A DNA stretch of 17,115 nucleotides from Bacteroidales bacterium (GTDB lineage: Bacteria > Bacteroidota > Bacteroidia > Bacteroidales > WCHB1-69), in NCBI GenBank assembly GCA_017964755.1, contig JAGCRI010000107.1, positions 1-17,115 on the forward strand, given 5' to 3'. Positions 1 to 8,978 of the stretch are shown here, piece after piece; positions within the stretch are counted from its first letter, which is position 1; every line of letters begins with the position of its first letter. Below the pieces are notes generated by a model that searched no databases, was not told where the DNA came from, and saw nothing but the letters and a program-made list of their open reading frames with translations. Position numbers and translations under genes: made by a program.

Positions 1-260
1 CAGGCTGGAACAACGGATATTCAGCTTGTACTCCGGGAAATTCTCCCGCCACAAACAACGCGACCGGTTTCTCAGTGCAATCTGCCGGCTACTTTGACGG
101 CAGCGCATACGCCTCATCAGGACAGCATTCCCGTATATGGACCACATACAAATACAGCTCATACGCCTACTATATACAATTTTCATATTATGGTCCGGCT
201 TCATACCATTTATCAGGCAAATTATACGAGGCCAATTCTGTAAGATGCGTTAAAGACTAA
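1..260 (+). CDS. C-terminal fragment of a FISUMP-type surface/lipoprotein domain (5' end outside window)
   Basis: The open frame runs in from the window edge (codons in phase with base 3) to a TAA at 258-260, about 85 visible residues. It is rich in Gly, Tyr, Ser and Asn. The stretch TGFSVQSAGYFDG, then IWTTYKYSSYAYYIQFSYYG, and the end SVRCVKD resemble the C-terminus of the Fibrobacter succinogenes major paralogous (FISUMP) domain, common in secreted proteins of Bacteroidota. There the block 'GFS..PAGY..G' is followed by 'W(S/T)..YSS.YAYY' and a terminal 'VRC(V/L)(K/R)D'. The role is unknown; such proteins are predicted to be exported and cell-surface associated. The GTG at 75 is an internal codon, not a credible start, because homology-like sequence continues upstream of it. 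No signal peptide can be judged since the 5' part is missing. Confidence 0.6.
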   Translation, partial: GWNNGYSACTPGNSPATNNATGFSVQSAGYFDGSAYASSGQHSRIWTTYKYSSYAYYIQFSYYGPASYHLSGKLYEANSVRCVKD

Positions 261-290
261 TGTCAGATATAGGGAAAATGACACTTTTTT
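261..290 (+). terminator. Possible weak intrinsic terminator after the FISUMP-like gene
   Basis: TGTCA at 261-265 pairs with TGACA at 279-283 across a 13-nt loop, followed by C and six T (285-290). The stem is only 5 bp and A/T-containing. Position right after the stop codon is the main support. Confidence 0.35.
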
Positions 291-373
291 CAATTTTTTG
301 AAACAAATAGTCATTGTTAATACTTTTTCACTTTTTTCTTTATAAATAATATGTTTTGTATCTCAAAATATGT

Positions 374-381
374 TATTTTTG
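374..381 (+). promoter_or_regulatory. Bacteroidota-type -7 box upstream of the type A adhesin gene
   Basis: TATTTTTG matches TAnnTTTG exactly, about 60 bp before the ATG at 442. A TTTG at 355-358 could be the -33 element, but the 15-bp gap is shorter than usual, so the -33 part is doubtful. The rest of 291-441 is very A/T-rich with no reading frame. Confidence 0.5.
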
Positions 382-441
382 CACGATATTTTTTGAAAAA
401 ATCAAACGAAAAACATTTTAATATCAACAAAAATCAGATTT

Positions 442-3400
442 ATGAAAAAAATTGCAACATTTATCGTAGCATTATGCGCTTTAGTAGCCGTAAATGCACA
501 AACGTTCGTGTTACAGGAAAGTTTTGAAAACGGCATTCCTGCATCATGGCAAAACATTGACAATGATGGTGACGGATTCATTTGGGTAGTACAATCAGAA
601 CCCAGCTATGCTCCTCACACGGGAAGTTATTCAGTAACTTCAGCGTCATACGACAAACCTACCAGTGCTGTACTTCACCCTGACAACTGGTTGATAACCG
701 ATGCCATCGCTATTCCTGCAATATCTTATCCGATAACATTGTCTTGGTGGGATGCTGCCCAGGATCCAAATTATCCGAAAGACTACTATGAGGTTTACAT
801 CTCAACCACAGGTAACACAATAGCCGATTTCACCGATACTGCTGTTTTTACCAAGACTTTAACGACAAGCACATGGACAAATGAAACACTTGACCTTTCA
901 GCATACGCCGGTCAAAATATATATATCGCATTTGTCCACACAAATTGCTATGACTGGTTCATTATGAAAATTGACGACATTGAAGTCTATTACTATGACA
1001 AGCCCACTTTGGTATCAACACCAAAATCTGTTAACTTCGGCACAAACTTCGTGAATACTAACTCAGCAATTCAAACTATAAACATCAACCCAGTTCTTAT
1101 TAGCGAAGACATCGTTGCAAAGACAAATGCTCCGTACGAGCTCTCTTTAGACAGCGTATCATGGTCACAGACGGTTAATATCCCTGTTGCCAATCCGTCA
1201 TTCATGGTAAGATACAGTCCGGCAGTTACCGGTATCAACAACGACATTGTATTATTGACAGCTTCAACCGCAGTTGACACAGTAACACTCACCGGCACAG
1301 CTATTGACTCATGTTCGCTTACGCCGACAGATTTCCAAGTTTTGTTTGCTGACGAATATGCGACAGAACTCTCTTGGAACGCTCTGACAAACGCAGGCTA
1401 CACCCTCGAAATGATTGAAGAGAACGACACAGCTTGGACTACTCTTTTCACTGACCAGACATTCAGCAATCCGGTTTACTATACAGCCCCGACACAAAAG
1501 GGCTCGGTTTACCAGTTCAGACTTAAACAACACTGCATTGGAGATACAATCTACAGCGGCTATGTCTATACAAACTGCATGACCCCGCCTTTCACAGGCG
1601 CATTCGCTCATTCAGCATATCCAGACACGTATCTTTACAGAATGGACGTAAACGATCCTTCTAACGCCACACCTATTTGGGAATCACCTGACGGAAGAAC
1701 GCCTTTCGGCGGCTGCTATTATGACAACAAATATTATTATGTATCATCAGACAAAGAATTTGTTGTTGTTGACCTCTCAACATTGAAGGAAACTGTATTA
1801 GACACATTACCCAGAGCTATGCGCGACATGGGTTATGACTATGCTAATGATATTATGTACGGCCTTGAAGGTGACACACTCTGCACAATCGATCCTAATA
1901 CCGGAGCACGCCTTACCGCTGTCGGAATCACTGGTATTGACAGCAACGGTGCACACGTAATAGCAATCGACCTGCAAAGCACCATCTATGTAATTGAATA
2001 TTCGACAGGCAAACTTTACACCCTTGACGCAGCTACAGGCGCCGCAACATTGGTTGGTAATACAGGTCTTTCAATGGCTTACATTCAGGCAATGACCTAC
2101 GACCCGAATGACGGTATTATATACTGGGCAAATTACAACTCAAACGGCCAACTTTACACTGTTGACCCAACAACTGCCCAGACAAACCTGCTCGGTGCAC
2201 TCTGCACAAGCGACGGTAATGAAGTCGGTGCACTCTTCTTCCCATACACATACAACGCACTCGCCCCGGCAGCTCCAACTTTGGTTGTTACACCTGACCC
2301 GAATATGAATGCTGAGGCTGAAGTCGCAGTAACAAATCCTACAACAGATGTCAACGGCGACCCGTTTGCAGGAACTATCGACAGCATTATAGTTACAAGA
2401 GATGGTGAAGTAATTTATGTTGAAACAGTCAACACAGGAGTCGGCGCCACATTCACTTTCACCGACAATGATCCAGACCTCAAAAAATGCGTATATTACA
2501 CATACAAGGCTTACGCAATGACTTCGGAAGGCAAGAGCCAGATTGCTATGCAGTCTGTCTATTTCGGCGACTGCTGCGACTTTATCGTTGACATGAACGA
2601 CTCATACGGTGACGGTTGGGATAACGGCAACCACGCTATCCAAGTCTTCATTGACGGTGATTTGCGCAATACGCTTTCATGCAGCGGTGCCCATGAAACT
2701 GTGAACGTGCTTGCCGAAAACGGAAGCAATGTCAAAATAGTTTGGATTGTCAACACAAACGCAACCTATGTCTATCCTTCAGAAATCAGCTTCACTATTG
2801 AAGATGCTTGGCAGCAGGTTGTTTATGCACAGTGCGCTCTCGGTTCAGCCGGTTCTTTGACTGACGGGCAAGTTCTTGCAACATTCACACAAAATTGCGA
2901 TGCACCAAGCTGCTTCAAGCCATTGGATCTCACTATCACAAACATAACAGATGTATCTGCTATCGTTTCCTGGACTGACACAGTCAACTCAGCATGGGTC
3001 GTTGAATACGGCGCACACGGCTTCACCCCGGGTACAGGTACTACAGCAACAACCACCACTACATCTTACACCATATCAGGTCTCACAGCCAACACAGTTT
3101 ATGATGTTTATGTTTCAACAGATTGCGGTGATGATGGCTTAAGCGTTGCACTTTGCGACTCAATCCATTCAGATTTATGCCCGGCTGAAGAAAAATGCCA
3201 AATCACCGTTGAAATGGAAGACGGATATGGTGACGGCTGGATCTATTCTTTATGGGGCTCAATTTACGGCTATCCGACAATCTCAATTACAAGCGACGGA
3301 TACCTTGTTGATGAGTTCTTGTTGGAAGACGGCTATAGCGAAACAAAGACCATTAGCATCTGCGAATACACTGAAGTCAATGTTTATTGGAATATCTACG

Positions 3401-3780
3401 GCGAAATGGACTTTGCTGATGAAATCTCATTCAAGATTTACACAGGCCAGGGCTTCCTCGCATACGAAATCTCTGACGCTACAAATCTGCAAGATGGCGA
3501 ACTCCTCACATCATTCACAAACAAATGCGGTGTAGGTGTTGAAGAAAACAACAACGAACCAAATGTCACCATCTATCCTAACCCGACAAAAGACATTCTG
3601 AATGTTCACGCAGAAGGTTTCAACACCGTAGAAGTTGTCAACTTCCTCGGTCAGGTTGTTTATGCCTCACAGGTTGAAGGTTCAGCATTCCAAATCAACA
3701 CTTCAAACCTCACATCCGGCGTTTACTTCTTGCGCCTCAGCGGTGAGAATGTCATTACAAAGAAATTTGTGAAGGAATAA
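442..3780 (+). CDS. Large secreted T9SS type A cargo protein with cleaved-adhesin, beta-propeller-like, FN3 and duplicated GDGW domains
   Basis: Predicted 1112-residue exported protein. Residues 1-20 form a signal peptide (MKKIATFIVALCALVAVNAQ), which fixes the start. Residues about 22-188 resemble the Cleaved_Adhesin domain of gingipain-type proteins (SFENGIPASWQ, DNWLITDAI, IDDIEVYY). Then come Ig/FN3-like segments (about 190-380), a region with repeated GxLYTxDxxTG-like strings suggesting a beta-propeller (about 385-605), another beta-sandwich-like part, and a roughly 110-residue Cys-bounded domain with DSYGDGW (711-822). An FN3 domain (824-915) and a second copy of the GDGW domain with DGYGDGW (917-1029) follow. 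Residues about 1040-1112 form a type A sorting domain: VTIYPNPTKD, then VVNFLGQVVY, LTSGVYFLRL and a basic end. The expected route is Sec, then T9SS, then attachment at the surface. Function is probably adhesion or carbohydrate/protein binding; no catalytic motif was seen. Confidence 0.85.
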   Translation: MKKIATFIVALCALVAVNAQTFVLQESFENGIPASWQNIDNDGDGFIWVVQSEPSYAPHTGSYSVTSASYDKPTSAVLHPDNWLITDAIAIPAISYPITLSWWDAAQDPNYPKDYYEVYISTTGNTIADFTDTAVFTKTLTTSTWTNETLDLSAYAGQNIYIAFVHTNCYDWFIMKIDDIEVYYYDKPTLVSTPKSVNFGTNFVNTNSAIQTININPVLISEDIVAKTNAPYELSLDSVSWSQTVNIPVANPSFMVRYSPAVTGINNDIVLLTASTAVDTVTLTGTAIDSCSLTPTDFQVLFADEYATELSWNALTNAGYTLEMIEENDTAWTTLFTDQTFSNPVYYTAPTQKGSVYQFRLKQHCIGDTIYSGYVYTNCMTPPFTGAFAHSAYPDTYLYRMDVNDPSNATPIWESPDGRTPFGGCYYDNKYYYVSSDKEFVVVDLSTLKETVLDTLPRAMRDMGYDYANDIMYGLEGDTLCTIDPNTGARLTAVGITGIDSNGAHVIAIDLQSTIYVIEYSTGKLYTLDAATGAATLVGNTGLSMAYIQAMTYDPNDGIIYWANYNSNGQLYTVDPTTAQTNLLGALCTSDGNEVGALFFPYTYNALAPAAPTLVVTPDPNMNAEAEVAVTNPTTDVNGDPFAGTIDSIIVTRDGEVIYVETVNTGVGATFTFTDNDPDLKKCVYYTYKAYAMTSEGKSQIAMQSVYFGDCCDFIVDMNDSYGDGWDNGNHAIQVFIDGDLRNTLSCSGAHETVNVLAENGSNVKIVWIVNTNATYVYPSEISFTIEDAWQQVVYAQCALGSAGSLTDGQVLATFTQNCDAPSCFKPLDLTITNITDVSAIVSWTDTVNSAWVVEYGAHGFTPGTGTTATTTTTSYTISGLTANTVYDVYVSTDCGDDGLSVALCDSIHSDLCPAEEKCQITVEMEDGYGDGWIYSLWGSIYGYPTISITSDGYLVDEFLLEDGYSETKTISICEYTEVNVYWNIYGEMDFADEISFKIYTGQGFLAYEISDATNLQDGELLTSFTNKCGVGVEENNNEPNVTIYPNPTKDILNVHAEGFNTVEVVNFLGQVVYASQVEGSAFQINTSNLTSGVYFLRLSGENVITKKFVKE

Positions 3781-3800
3781 TTTTCCGAATCACAATAATA

Positions 3801-3834
3801 AAAAACGGCTGTCCGACGGGCAGCCGTTTTTTTT
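3801..3834 (+). terminator. Strong intrinsic terminator after the type A adhesin gene
   Basis: AAAAACGGCTG (3801-3811) is perfectly complementary to CAGCCGTTTTT (3821-3831). The loop can extend the stem with TCC/GGG pairs around GAC, and the T run continues to 3834. It lies 20 bp past the stop codon. The A tract on the left would give it some activity in the other direction too. Confidence 0.9.
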
Positions 3835-3919
3835 ACCAAAATATACAACATATTTATATTATCTTATGTCATTAACAAAAAATTATTTTTAAAAATGACT
3901 AACGATTTAAATAAAATAT

Positions 3920-3927
3920 TATCTTTG
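3920..3927 (+). promoter_or_regulatory. Bacteroidota-type -7 box upstream of the IgGFc-binding-like gene
   Basis: TATCTTTG is an exact TAnnTTTG match, 20 bp before the ATG at 3947, which implies a very short leader. No clear -33 TTTG was found at the expected distance. The spacer 3835-3946 is otherwise A/T-rich without a frame. Confidence 0.6.
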
Positions 3928-3946
3928 TGGGTGTAAAAATGTAACC

Positions 3947-6568
3947 ATGCGAAAAACCTTCATACTTATATCAGCATTGATATATTCTACGTTTTTGTGG
4001 GCACAGATTCCGACCACACAAGGGACAGAATTTTGGCTGACATTTATGTATAACCACTCAACATCAGCCACCACAAATCTCATCTTATCGGCAAAAAACG
4101 CCACCACCGGCACCGTATCGAATCCCAACGCAGGCTGGAGCACAAACTTCAGCATTCCCGCACAAGGCCGCGTAGAAGTTTCCATCCCAAACACCTACGG
4201 CTACATGACCTCCACCGAACAGGTACAGAACATGGGCATTTTGGTGCAATCTAACGACACCATATCAGTATATGCCGCAAACTACATCGCATACACATTT
4301 GACGCAACAAACATCCTTCCTATTCAAGCTCTTGGTGACGAGCACATTATTTCCACATATAACGGACAGTACGACGGCAGCGAATTTGCAATTGTAGCCA
4401 CACAGAACAACACCATAGTTGACATCACCCCGTCAGTATATACCCAAGGGGGGCACTCCGCCGGCACAACATATTCCATAACCTTGAACAGAGGCCAATC
4501 CTATCAGGTTATTTCATCATCAGCCACCGCCGACCTTTCTGGCTCAAAAGTTGTTGCCCGCGACTGCAAGAAGATTGCTGTATTTGCCGGCTGCCGCTGC
4601 ACCAACATACCCAATGGCTGCCCGTATTGCGACCACATAGTGGAACAGACATGGCCTGTATTCTCATGGGGACAGGAATTTGTAGTAACAAGCTCACTCA
4701 CCCGTACACAGGACAGAGTTCGCGTTACAGCTTCAGCCAACGGCACTCAGATTTACGCTGACGGACAATACCTTACCACACTGAATGCAGGCGCTTCTTA
4801 CGAGTTCACCATGTCAAATAGCAAAACATCGGCATACCTCACATCCACGCAGCCCGTATGTGTTTACCTTTACATTGTGGGCAGCTCGTGCGGCGGCTCC
4901 AACGGCGACCCCGCAAGCGTGTGGATCAGCCCTGTGGAACAGCGACTTCAGGAAATCACTTTCGGAACATTCTCACCCGGACAGACTCTGACACAATATT
5001 TAAATATAGTAACGCCCACTCTGGGACTTGCCTCAATGCAACTTGACGGCAACAACATAGCAGGTCAATTCCAACCTGTACCTGGCAATAACAACTACTC
5101 TTTCGCCAGAATGTCGGTGGCACACGGCACACACACCATACAATGCGACTCCGGCGTGGTAGCCCATGTTTACGGGCTCGGCACCGATGAGTCATACGCC
5201 TATTCAGCAGGCAGCAGCGCGGCAAACCTCAAAAGCAAGATGTTCGTTAACGATGTCTCCAGCGTTGACATCTCCGCACTTCAGGAATACTGCTACGGCG
5301 ACAGCATTTTCTTCAAAGGGAATGTACAAATGGCATACGACTCGATTATTTGGGAATTTGGAGACGGCACCTACGGCAGCGGCGACTCACTCTACCACCT
5401 CTACCCCACATACGGAATCTATCAGGTCAATATGATCATTGACCGCCGGAGCACAAACAACAACTGCGGCGGATTCGACACAATCTCAAGTATAGTTAGA
5501 ATTTTGCAAAACGACACAACCATCCACGAGTCAATATGCTACGGCTTCAACTACAACGCCAACGGCTTTTCTATAGTCGGAACTCACGACACACTCATGA
5601 CAAACATCTATCCGACAGTTTGGGGCTGCGACAGTGTTGTCCATCTCGATTTGAAAGTTTTCCCCATCGACCCTATACATATCCCTATAACTATCTGCAA
5701 AGGAGAATTTTATCTTGAAAATGACTTTGAAATCATCGGTCAGGAAGTTGGCTACCACTCCTACACCAATTACGGAATATCAGAAGGCGGCTGCGACAGC
5801 ACCACAATCCTCGACGTAACGGTAGTGCCTGTCCCTGAACCGAATCTCGGCAAAGACATTATCATCTGCGACCTCAACCAGTTCCCTATAACGCTGAATG
5901 CAGGACAGTTCGACCACTATTTCTGGTCAACAGGCGACACAACACAGGCCATAACAGTATCAAGCGAAGGAACTTATTCTGTTACTGTCAGCCTGTCGTA
6001 CAACAAACCGCAAACCGGAACCATCAACTACCATCCCGGCCTCAACTGCATGGCCACGGATGAAGTGGAAATCTTTGACCAACACGTCAATGTAACCATA
6101 TCGCAGGACGTTGACTACTGCGACGACTATGTTACAACGCTCACCGCTGAAACTGACGCGACAAACGTATTGTGGGACAATGGCGAAACCACCCCATCAA
6201 TCACTGTTTACCAGAACGGTTCATACTCAGTCAAAGCCTATAACGAATTTTGCCAGACAGCAGCACACATCAACATTCCTGAATGTCCTTTCGACCTTTA
6301 TGTTCCAAACACATTCTCTCCATACGTTGACGACGGCGTTAACGACTACTTCTACGTCTCAGGCAACAAAGAGAACGTATCACAATTCGTAATATACATT
6401 TACGACCGCTGGGGCAAACTGGTCTATGAATCTAATGACATCAATTTCAAATGGGACGGAAAAGTTGACGGTAAATTCATTCCTAACCATACATTCAATT
6501 GGGTTATAAAACTTTCCACACTGCTCGGAAAGAAAATGGTATTCAAAGGACATGTTAATGTGTTGTAA
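3947..6568 (+). CDS. Secreted IgGFc-binding-like, PKD-containing protein with T9SS type B (CHU_C) sorting domain
   Basis: Predicted 873-residue exported protein. Residues 1-20 are a signal peptide (MRKTFILISALIYSTFLWAQ) supporting the ATG at 3947. Residues about 21-425 resemble the IgGFc-binding protein N-terminal domain: TEFWLTF near the start, then SVYAANY, ITLNRGQSYQV, DLSGSKVVA and FAGCRCTNIP. A PKD domain follows, with the typical WEFGDG at 469-474. Next are two related segments, each starting with Cys and ending in GCDS (about 531-576 and 584-627), and two Ig-like copies with (W)STGDTTQAITV and DNGETTPSITV. Residues 780-873 form a gliding-motility-associated/CHU_C type B sorting domain: VPNTFSP, NDYFYV, IYDRWGKLVYES and a W-D-G motif. 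Cargo of this class is exported by T9SS. The IgGFc name reflects domain similarity only; the ligand is unknown. The last 17 bp overlap the next gene. Confidence 0.85.
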   Translation: MRKTFILISALIYSTFLWAQIPTTQGTEFWLTFMYNHSTSATTNLILSAKNATTGTVSNPNAGWSTNFSIPAQGRVEVSIPNTYGYMTSTEQVQNMGILVQSNDTISVYAANYIAYTFDATNILPIQALGDEHIISTYNGQYDGSEFAIVATQNNTIVDITPSVYTQGGHSAGTTYSITLNRGQSYQVISSSATADLSGSKVVARDCKKIAVFAGCRCTNIPNGCPYCDHIVEQTWPVFSWGQEFVVTSSLTRTQDRVRVTASANGTQIYADGQYLTTLNAGASYEFTMSNSKTSAYLTSTQPVCVYLYIVGSSCGGSNGDPASVWISPVEQRLQEITFGTFSPGQTLTQYLNIVTPTLGLASMQLDGNNIAGQFQPVPGNNNYSFARMSVAHGTHTIQCDSGVVAHVYGLGTDESYAYSAGSSAANLKSKMFVNDVSSVDISALQEYCYGDSIFFKGNVQMAYDSIIWEFGDGTYGSGDSLYHLYPTYGIYQVNMIIDRRSTNNNCGGFDTISSIVRILQNDTTIHESICYGFNYNANGFSIVGTHDTLMTNIYPTVWGCDSVVHLDLKVFPIDPIHIPITICKGEFYLENDFEIIGQEVGYHSYTNYGISEGGCDSTTILDVTVVPVPEPNLGKDIIICDLNQFPITLNAGQFDHYFWSTGDTTQAITVSSEGTYSVTVSLSYNKPQTGTINYHPGLNCMATDEVEIFDQHVNVTISQDVDYCDDYVTTLTAETDATNVLWDNGETTPSITVYQNGSYSVKAYNEFCQTAAHINIPECPFDLYVPNTFSPYVDDGVNDYFYVSGNKENVSQFVIYIYDRWGKLVYESNDINFKWDGKVDGKFIPNHTFNWVIKLSTLLGKKMVFKGHVNVL

Positions 6569-8510
6569 TAGCAAGGATTGTAAAACAGCCCCTGTAGTTA
6601 CAGGCATTCTGCTCCTATTTTCAATCTCACTGACGGCACTTGTTTTTCTGACACTGCTCCGTTGCGTGTTCACAGCCGTAAACCTGCCTGAAAACAGCTT
6701 TGATTTATGGCTAATTGCCAAAGCTTTGCTCAAAGGGGTTCAATTCGATTGTGTTATAGTCTCTTTCATCCTCGCTTTTCCTTCCCTACTAATTTTAATT
6801 TTCACTTTTTTCAATATTCTTCCCCAAAAAATCAGAATTTATCTGAACGTCTGGATTTTCACACTTTTTCCTCTTGTTTTCATTTTAACAATAGCAGATA
6901 TACCTTATTTTGCATACTTCCATGACCATCTGAACATAAACGCCTTCAAATGGTTCGAGTTTTTTGGCGACACAATGGGAATGCTTTTCAGCGACTTGCG
7001 TAACTACTTGTATATCATTTTAATATTTATAACAATATTTTTATTTGTAAAGACAATTTCATATATTGAAAAAAGAATTTTTGCTATAGAATGTGAAAAA
7101 AAATACGGGATAAAAAGATTCCGCCCCTTACCGCTTGCATTGGTGTATTGCGGGCTTCTGTTTATCGGGATGCGCGGCACGCTGGAGCTTTACCCGTTGC
7201 GTGTGGGTGACGCCTACTTCTGCGACAATGCGTTCTATAACCGGGTCGGCATTGCCCCTGTTTTCAATATTATTGAAAGTATGAAAAACAATGATGTCGG
7301 CACAAAAAAGGAGATTGCTGATATTAATATAACCGAAGCGCTTGCATACGTGCAGCAACAATTTGGAATTGCCACAGCAACAGAGGGCTACGACAGCGGC
7401 CATCCATTATGCCGCAGCATATCAGGTACTGAACCGAAATCATACAATGTTGTTATTATCTTAATGGAATCTGTCGCAAATATAAATCTGGATCTGGAAT
7501 ACAAAGGTAAAAAAAACATGCCCTATCTTTCAGCATTGCGCGACAGTTGTATATATTTTCCCAATTTTTTCTCAGCGGGGATACACACAAACTGTGGGAT
7601 AACGGCAACGCTATACGGATTTGCACCAAATTTTGACCGCCCCACAATGACAATTCCGTCTGACAAATATTCAGGGCTACCCGCAGCCCTGAAAAGCAAC
7701 GGCTATTCCAATCTTTTTTTCATCACCGGAAATCCGCAATACGACAGGATGAACTCCTTTCTGTACGACAACAACATCGACAAAATATATTCCCAGAACG
7801 ACTATCCTAAAGAAAAGATTGCCAACAATTTCGGTGTACAAGACGACTATTTGTTCGAATTCGGATTAGGCGCATTGGAGAATGAGAAGCAGCCTTTTTC
7901 CGCCACATTCCTCACGGTGAGCAACCATCCGCCTTATATTGTTCCCAAAGAATTTAAAGGCAGAGGATATGACGACCACTTAGACATGCTTGCATTTGCC
8001 GACAACAGCGTCCAAAATTTCATTCAAAAAGCGCTTACGACTGAATGGGGCAAAAACACAGTTTTTGTATTATTAGGCGATCATGGATATACACAAACAA
8101 TCGGCGGAATTTATGATATGCCACTCACATTCAACCATATACCCTGTTTTATAATCACCCCCGACAAAAGAATTGAACGCATGGAACATGCCGGCGGACA
8201 AATTGACATCACCGCCACTGTCATGGGTATTCTGCAACTACCCTACTCTAACAACACTATGGGGATTGACATTCTGAACCAAAAAAGGGAATACATATAC
8301 TTTGTCAGCGACACCCATATAGGTTGTGCCAATGACTCTCTTTTCTATTGTTACAACTTCAATTCACATAAAGAACACACATATAAAATTGCACCAGACA
8401 CAGCTATAACAGTTCACGATCAGCAGATTTCAGGACAGATGAGGGAATACTGTTTCAACATGATGAAAGTGAATTTCGAGGCGGTGCGCCAAAAATGGAC
8501 GGAAAAATGA
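6552..8510 (+). CDS. LTA synthase-type membrane sulfatase / phosphoglycerol transferase family protein
   Basis: A 652-residue inner-membrane enzyme. About five membrane segments are visible (around residues 16-36, 57-80, 93-115, 145-168 and 187-203), followed by an extracytoplasmic alkaline-phosphatase-fold domain. Family landmarks in order are E306 in ILMES (metal ligand), T346 in IHTNCGIT (position of the catalytic Thr in LtaS-type enzymes), H459 in SNHPPY, and D510/H511 in LGDHG (metal ligands). These enzymes move a phosphoglycerol or phosphoethanolamine group onto envelope polymers or lipids; the substrate here cannot be read from the sequence. The ATG at 6552 lies inside the previous gene, whose stop is at 6566-6568; ATG 6558 is an equally possible start. 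No promoter was seen in front, so co-transcription and translational coupling with the type B cargo gene are likely. Catalytic residues look intact. Confidence 0.85.
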   Translation: MLMCCNSKDCKTAPVVTGILLLFSISLTALVFLTLLRCVFTAVNLPENSFDLWLIAKALLKGVQFDCVIVSFILAFPSLLILIFTFFNILPQKIRIYLNVWIFTLFPLVFILTIADIPYFAYFHDHLNINAFKWFEFFGDTMGMLFSDLRNYLYIILIFITIFLFVKTISYIEKRIFAIECEKKYGIKRFRPLPLALVYCGLLFIGMRGTLELYPLRVGDAYFCDNAFYNRVGIAPVFNIIESMKNNDVGTKKEIADINITEALAYVQQQFGIATATEGYDSGHPLCRSISGTEPKSYNVVIILMESVANINLDLEYKGKKNMPYLSALRDSCIYFPNFFSAGIHTNCGITATLYGFAPNFDRPTMTIPSDKYSGLPAALKSNGYSNLFFITGNPQYDRMNSFLYDNNIDKIYSQNDYPKEKIANNFGVQDDYLFEFGLGALENEKQPFSATFLTVSNHPPYIVPKEFKGRGYDDHLDMLAFADNSVQNFIQKALTTEWGKNTVFVLLGDHGYTQTIGGIYDMPLTFNHIPCFIITPDKRIERMEHAGGQIDITATVMGILQLPYSNNTMGIDILNQKREYIYFVSDTHIGCANDSLFYCYNFNSHKEHTYKIAPDTAITVHDQQISGQMREYCFNMMKVNFEAVRQKWTEK

Positions 8511-8591
8511 TAAAAGCGGGATGAAAAACAAATTTTTAAATTCATCAAAAATTATCTTTTAAAAGCCACTTCGTTTTACAAAAAAAATTTG

Positions 8592-8599
8592 TATATTTG
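8592..8599 (+). promoter_or_regulatory. Promoter -7 box of the rpmD-rplO-secY-map unit
   Basis: TATATTTG is an exact TAnnTTTG match, 167 bp before rpmD. TTCG at 8570-8573 sits at about the right distance for a degenerate -33 element. It is the only good promoter in the 256-bp gap after the sulfatase gene, and predicts a leader of roughly 160 nt. Confidence 0.65.
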
Positions 8600-8766
8600 C
8601 CAGCCTTTTTAGATGATGTAAAGTGCAGTATAGGGAAGGTTATTTGATATATATAATCATCTGACTTTCAAAATTTTGCAAAGCAATCTGGCAAAAGAGG
8701 CGAAAATTCAGGATTTGAAAAAAGAATAAAAAAATTACCTTAAACAAACAAAAGAGAGAGAAAAAG
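8596..8766 (+). promoter_or_regulatory. Leader of the ribosomal-protein unit with nested inverted repeats
   Basis: Two inverted repeats are nested: TTTGCCAG (8596-8603) with CTGGCAAA (8688-8695), both 8 bp perfect, and inside them AGATGAT (8611-8617) with ATCATCT (8656-8662). The outer left arm overlaps the -7 box, so in a transcript starting near 8604-8606 only the inner stem would form fully. The rest is A-rich and ends in a purine run (AAAGAGAGAGAAAAAG) just before the rpmD ATG, which may help ribosome loading. A role in autoregulation by a ribosomal protein is inference only. Confidence 0.35.
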
Positions 8767-8946
8767 ATGAAAAGAATCAGAGTAACGCAGGTCAAAAGCG
8801 CGATTGACAGACCAGAACGTCAGAAACGCTCACTCCAAGCATTAGGAATCAGAAAGATGCACCAGACAGTGGAACATGACGGCACCCCGCAAATTTTGGG
8901 TATCGTTGAAAGCATCAAGCACTTGGTAAAAGTTGAAGAAATTTAA
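8767..8946 (+). CDS. rpmD: 50S ribosomal protein L30
   Basis: A 59-residue protein, the usual length for bacterial L30, component of the large ribosomal subunit. It begins MKRIRVTQVKSAIDRPERQK and contains the conserved LQALGIRKMHQTVEH, followed by ILGIVESIKHLVKVEEI. It starts with ATG after a purine-rich stretch and is followed 32 bp later by rplO, the standard spc-operon order. It is the first gene of this unit: the usual upstream partner rpsE is not here, and the gene before it is an unrelated envelope enzyme. Confidence 0.95.
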   Translation: MKRIRVTQVKSAIDRPERQKRSLQALGIRKMHQTVEHDGTPQILGIVESIKHLVKVEEI

Positions 8947-8978
8947 TTAAAACGGAAAACAATTAAAAGAAGAGAGAA

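Noticed and set aside
75..260. Independent 61-residue gene starting at GTG 75
   Set aside because: The same frame stays open to the window edge and the upstream codons continue the same domain pattern, so this is the end of a longer gene.
8511..8591. Terminator after the sulfatase-family gene
   Set aside because: Only A/T-rich short pairings were found, without a stable stem followed by a T run.
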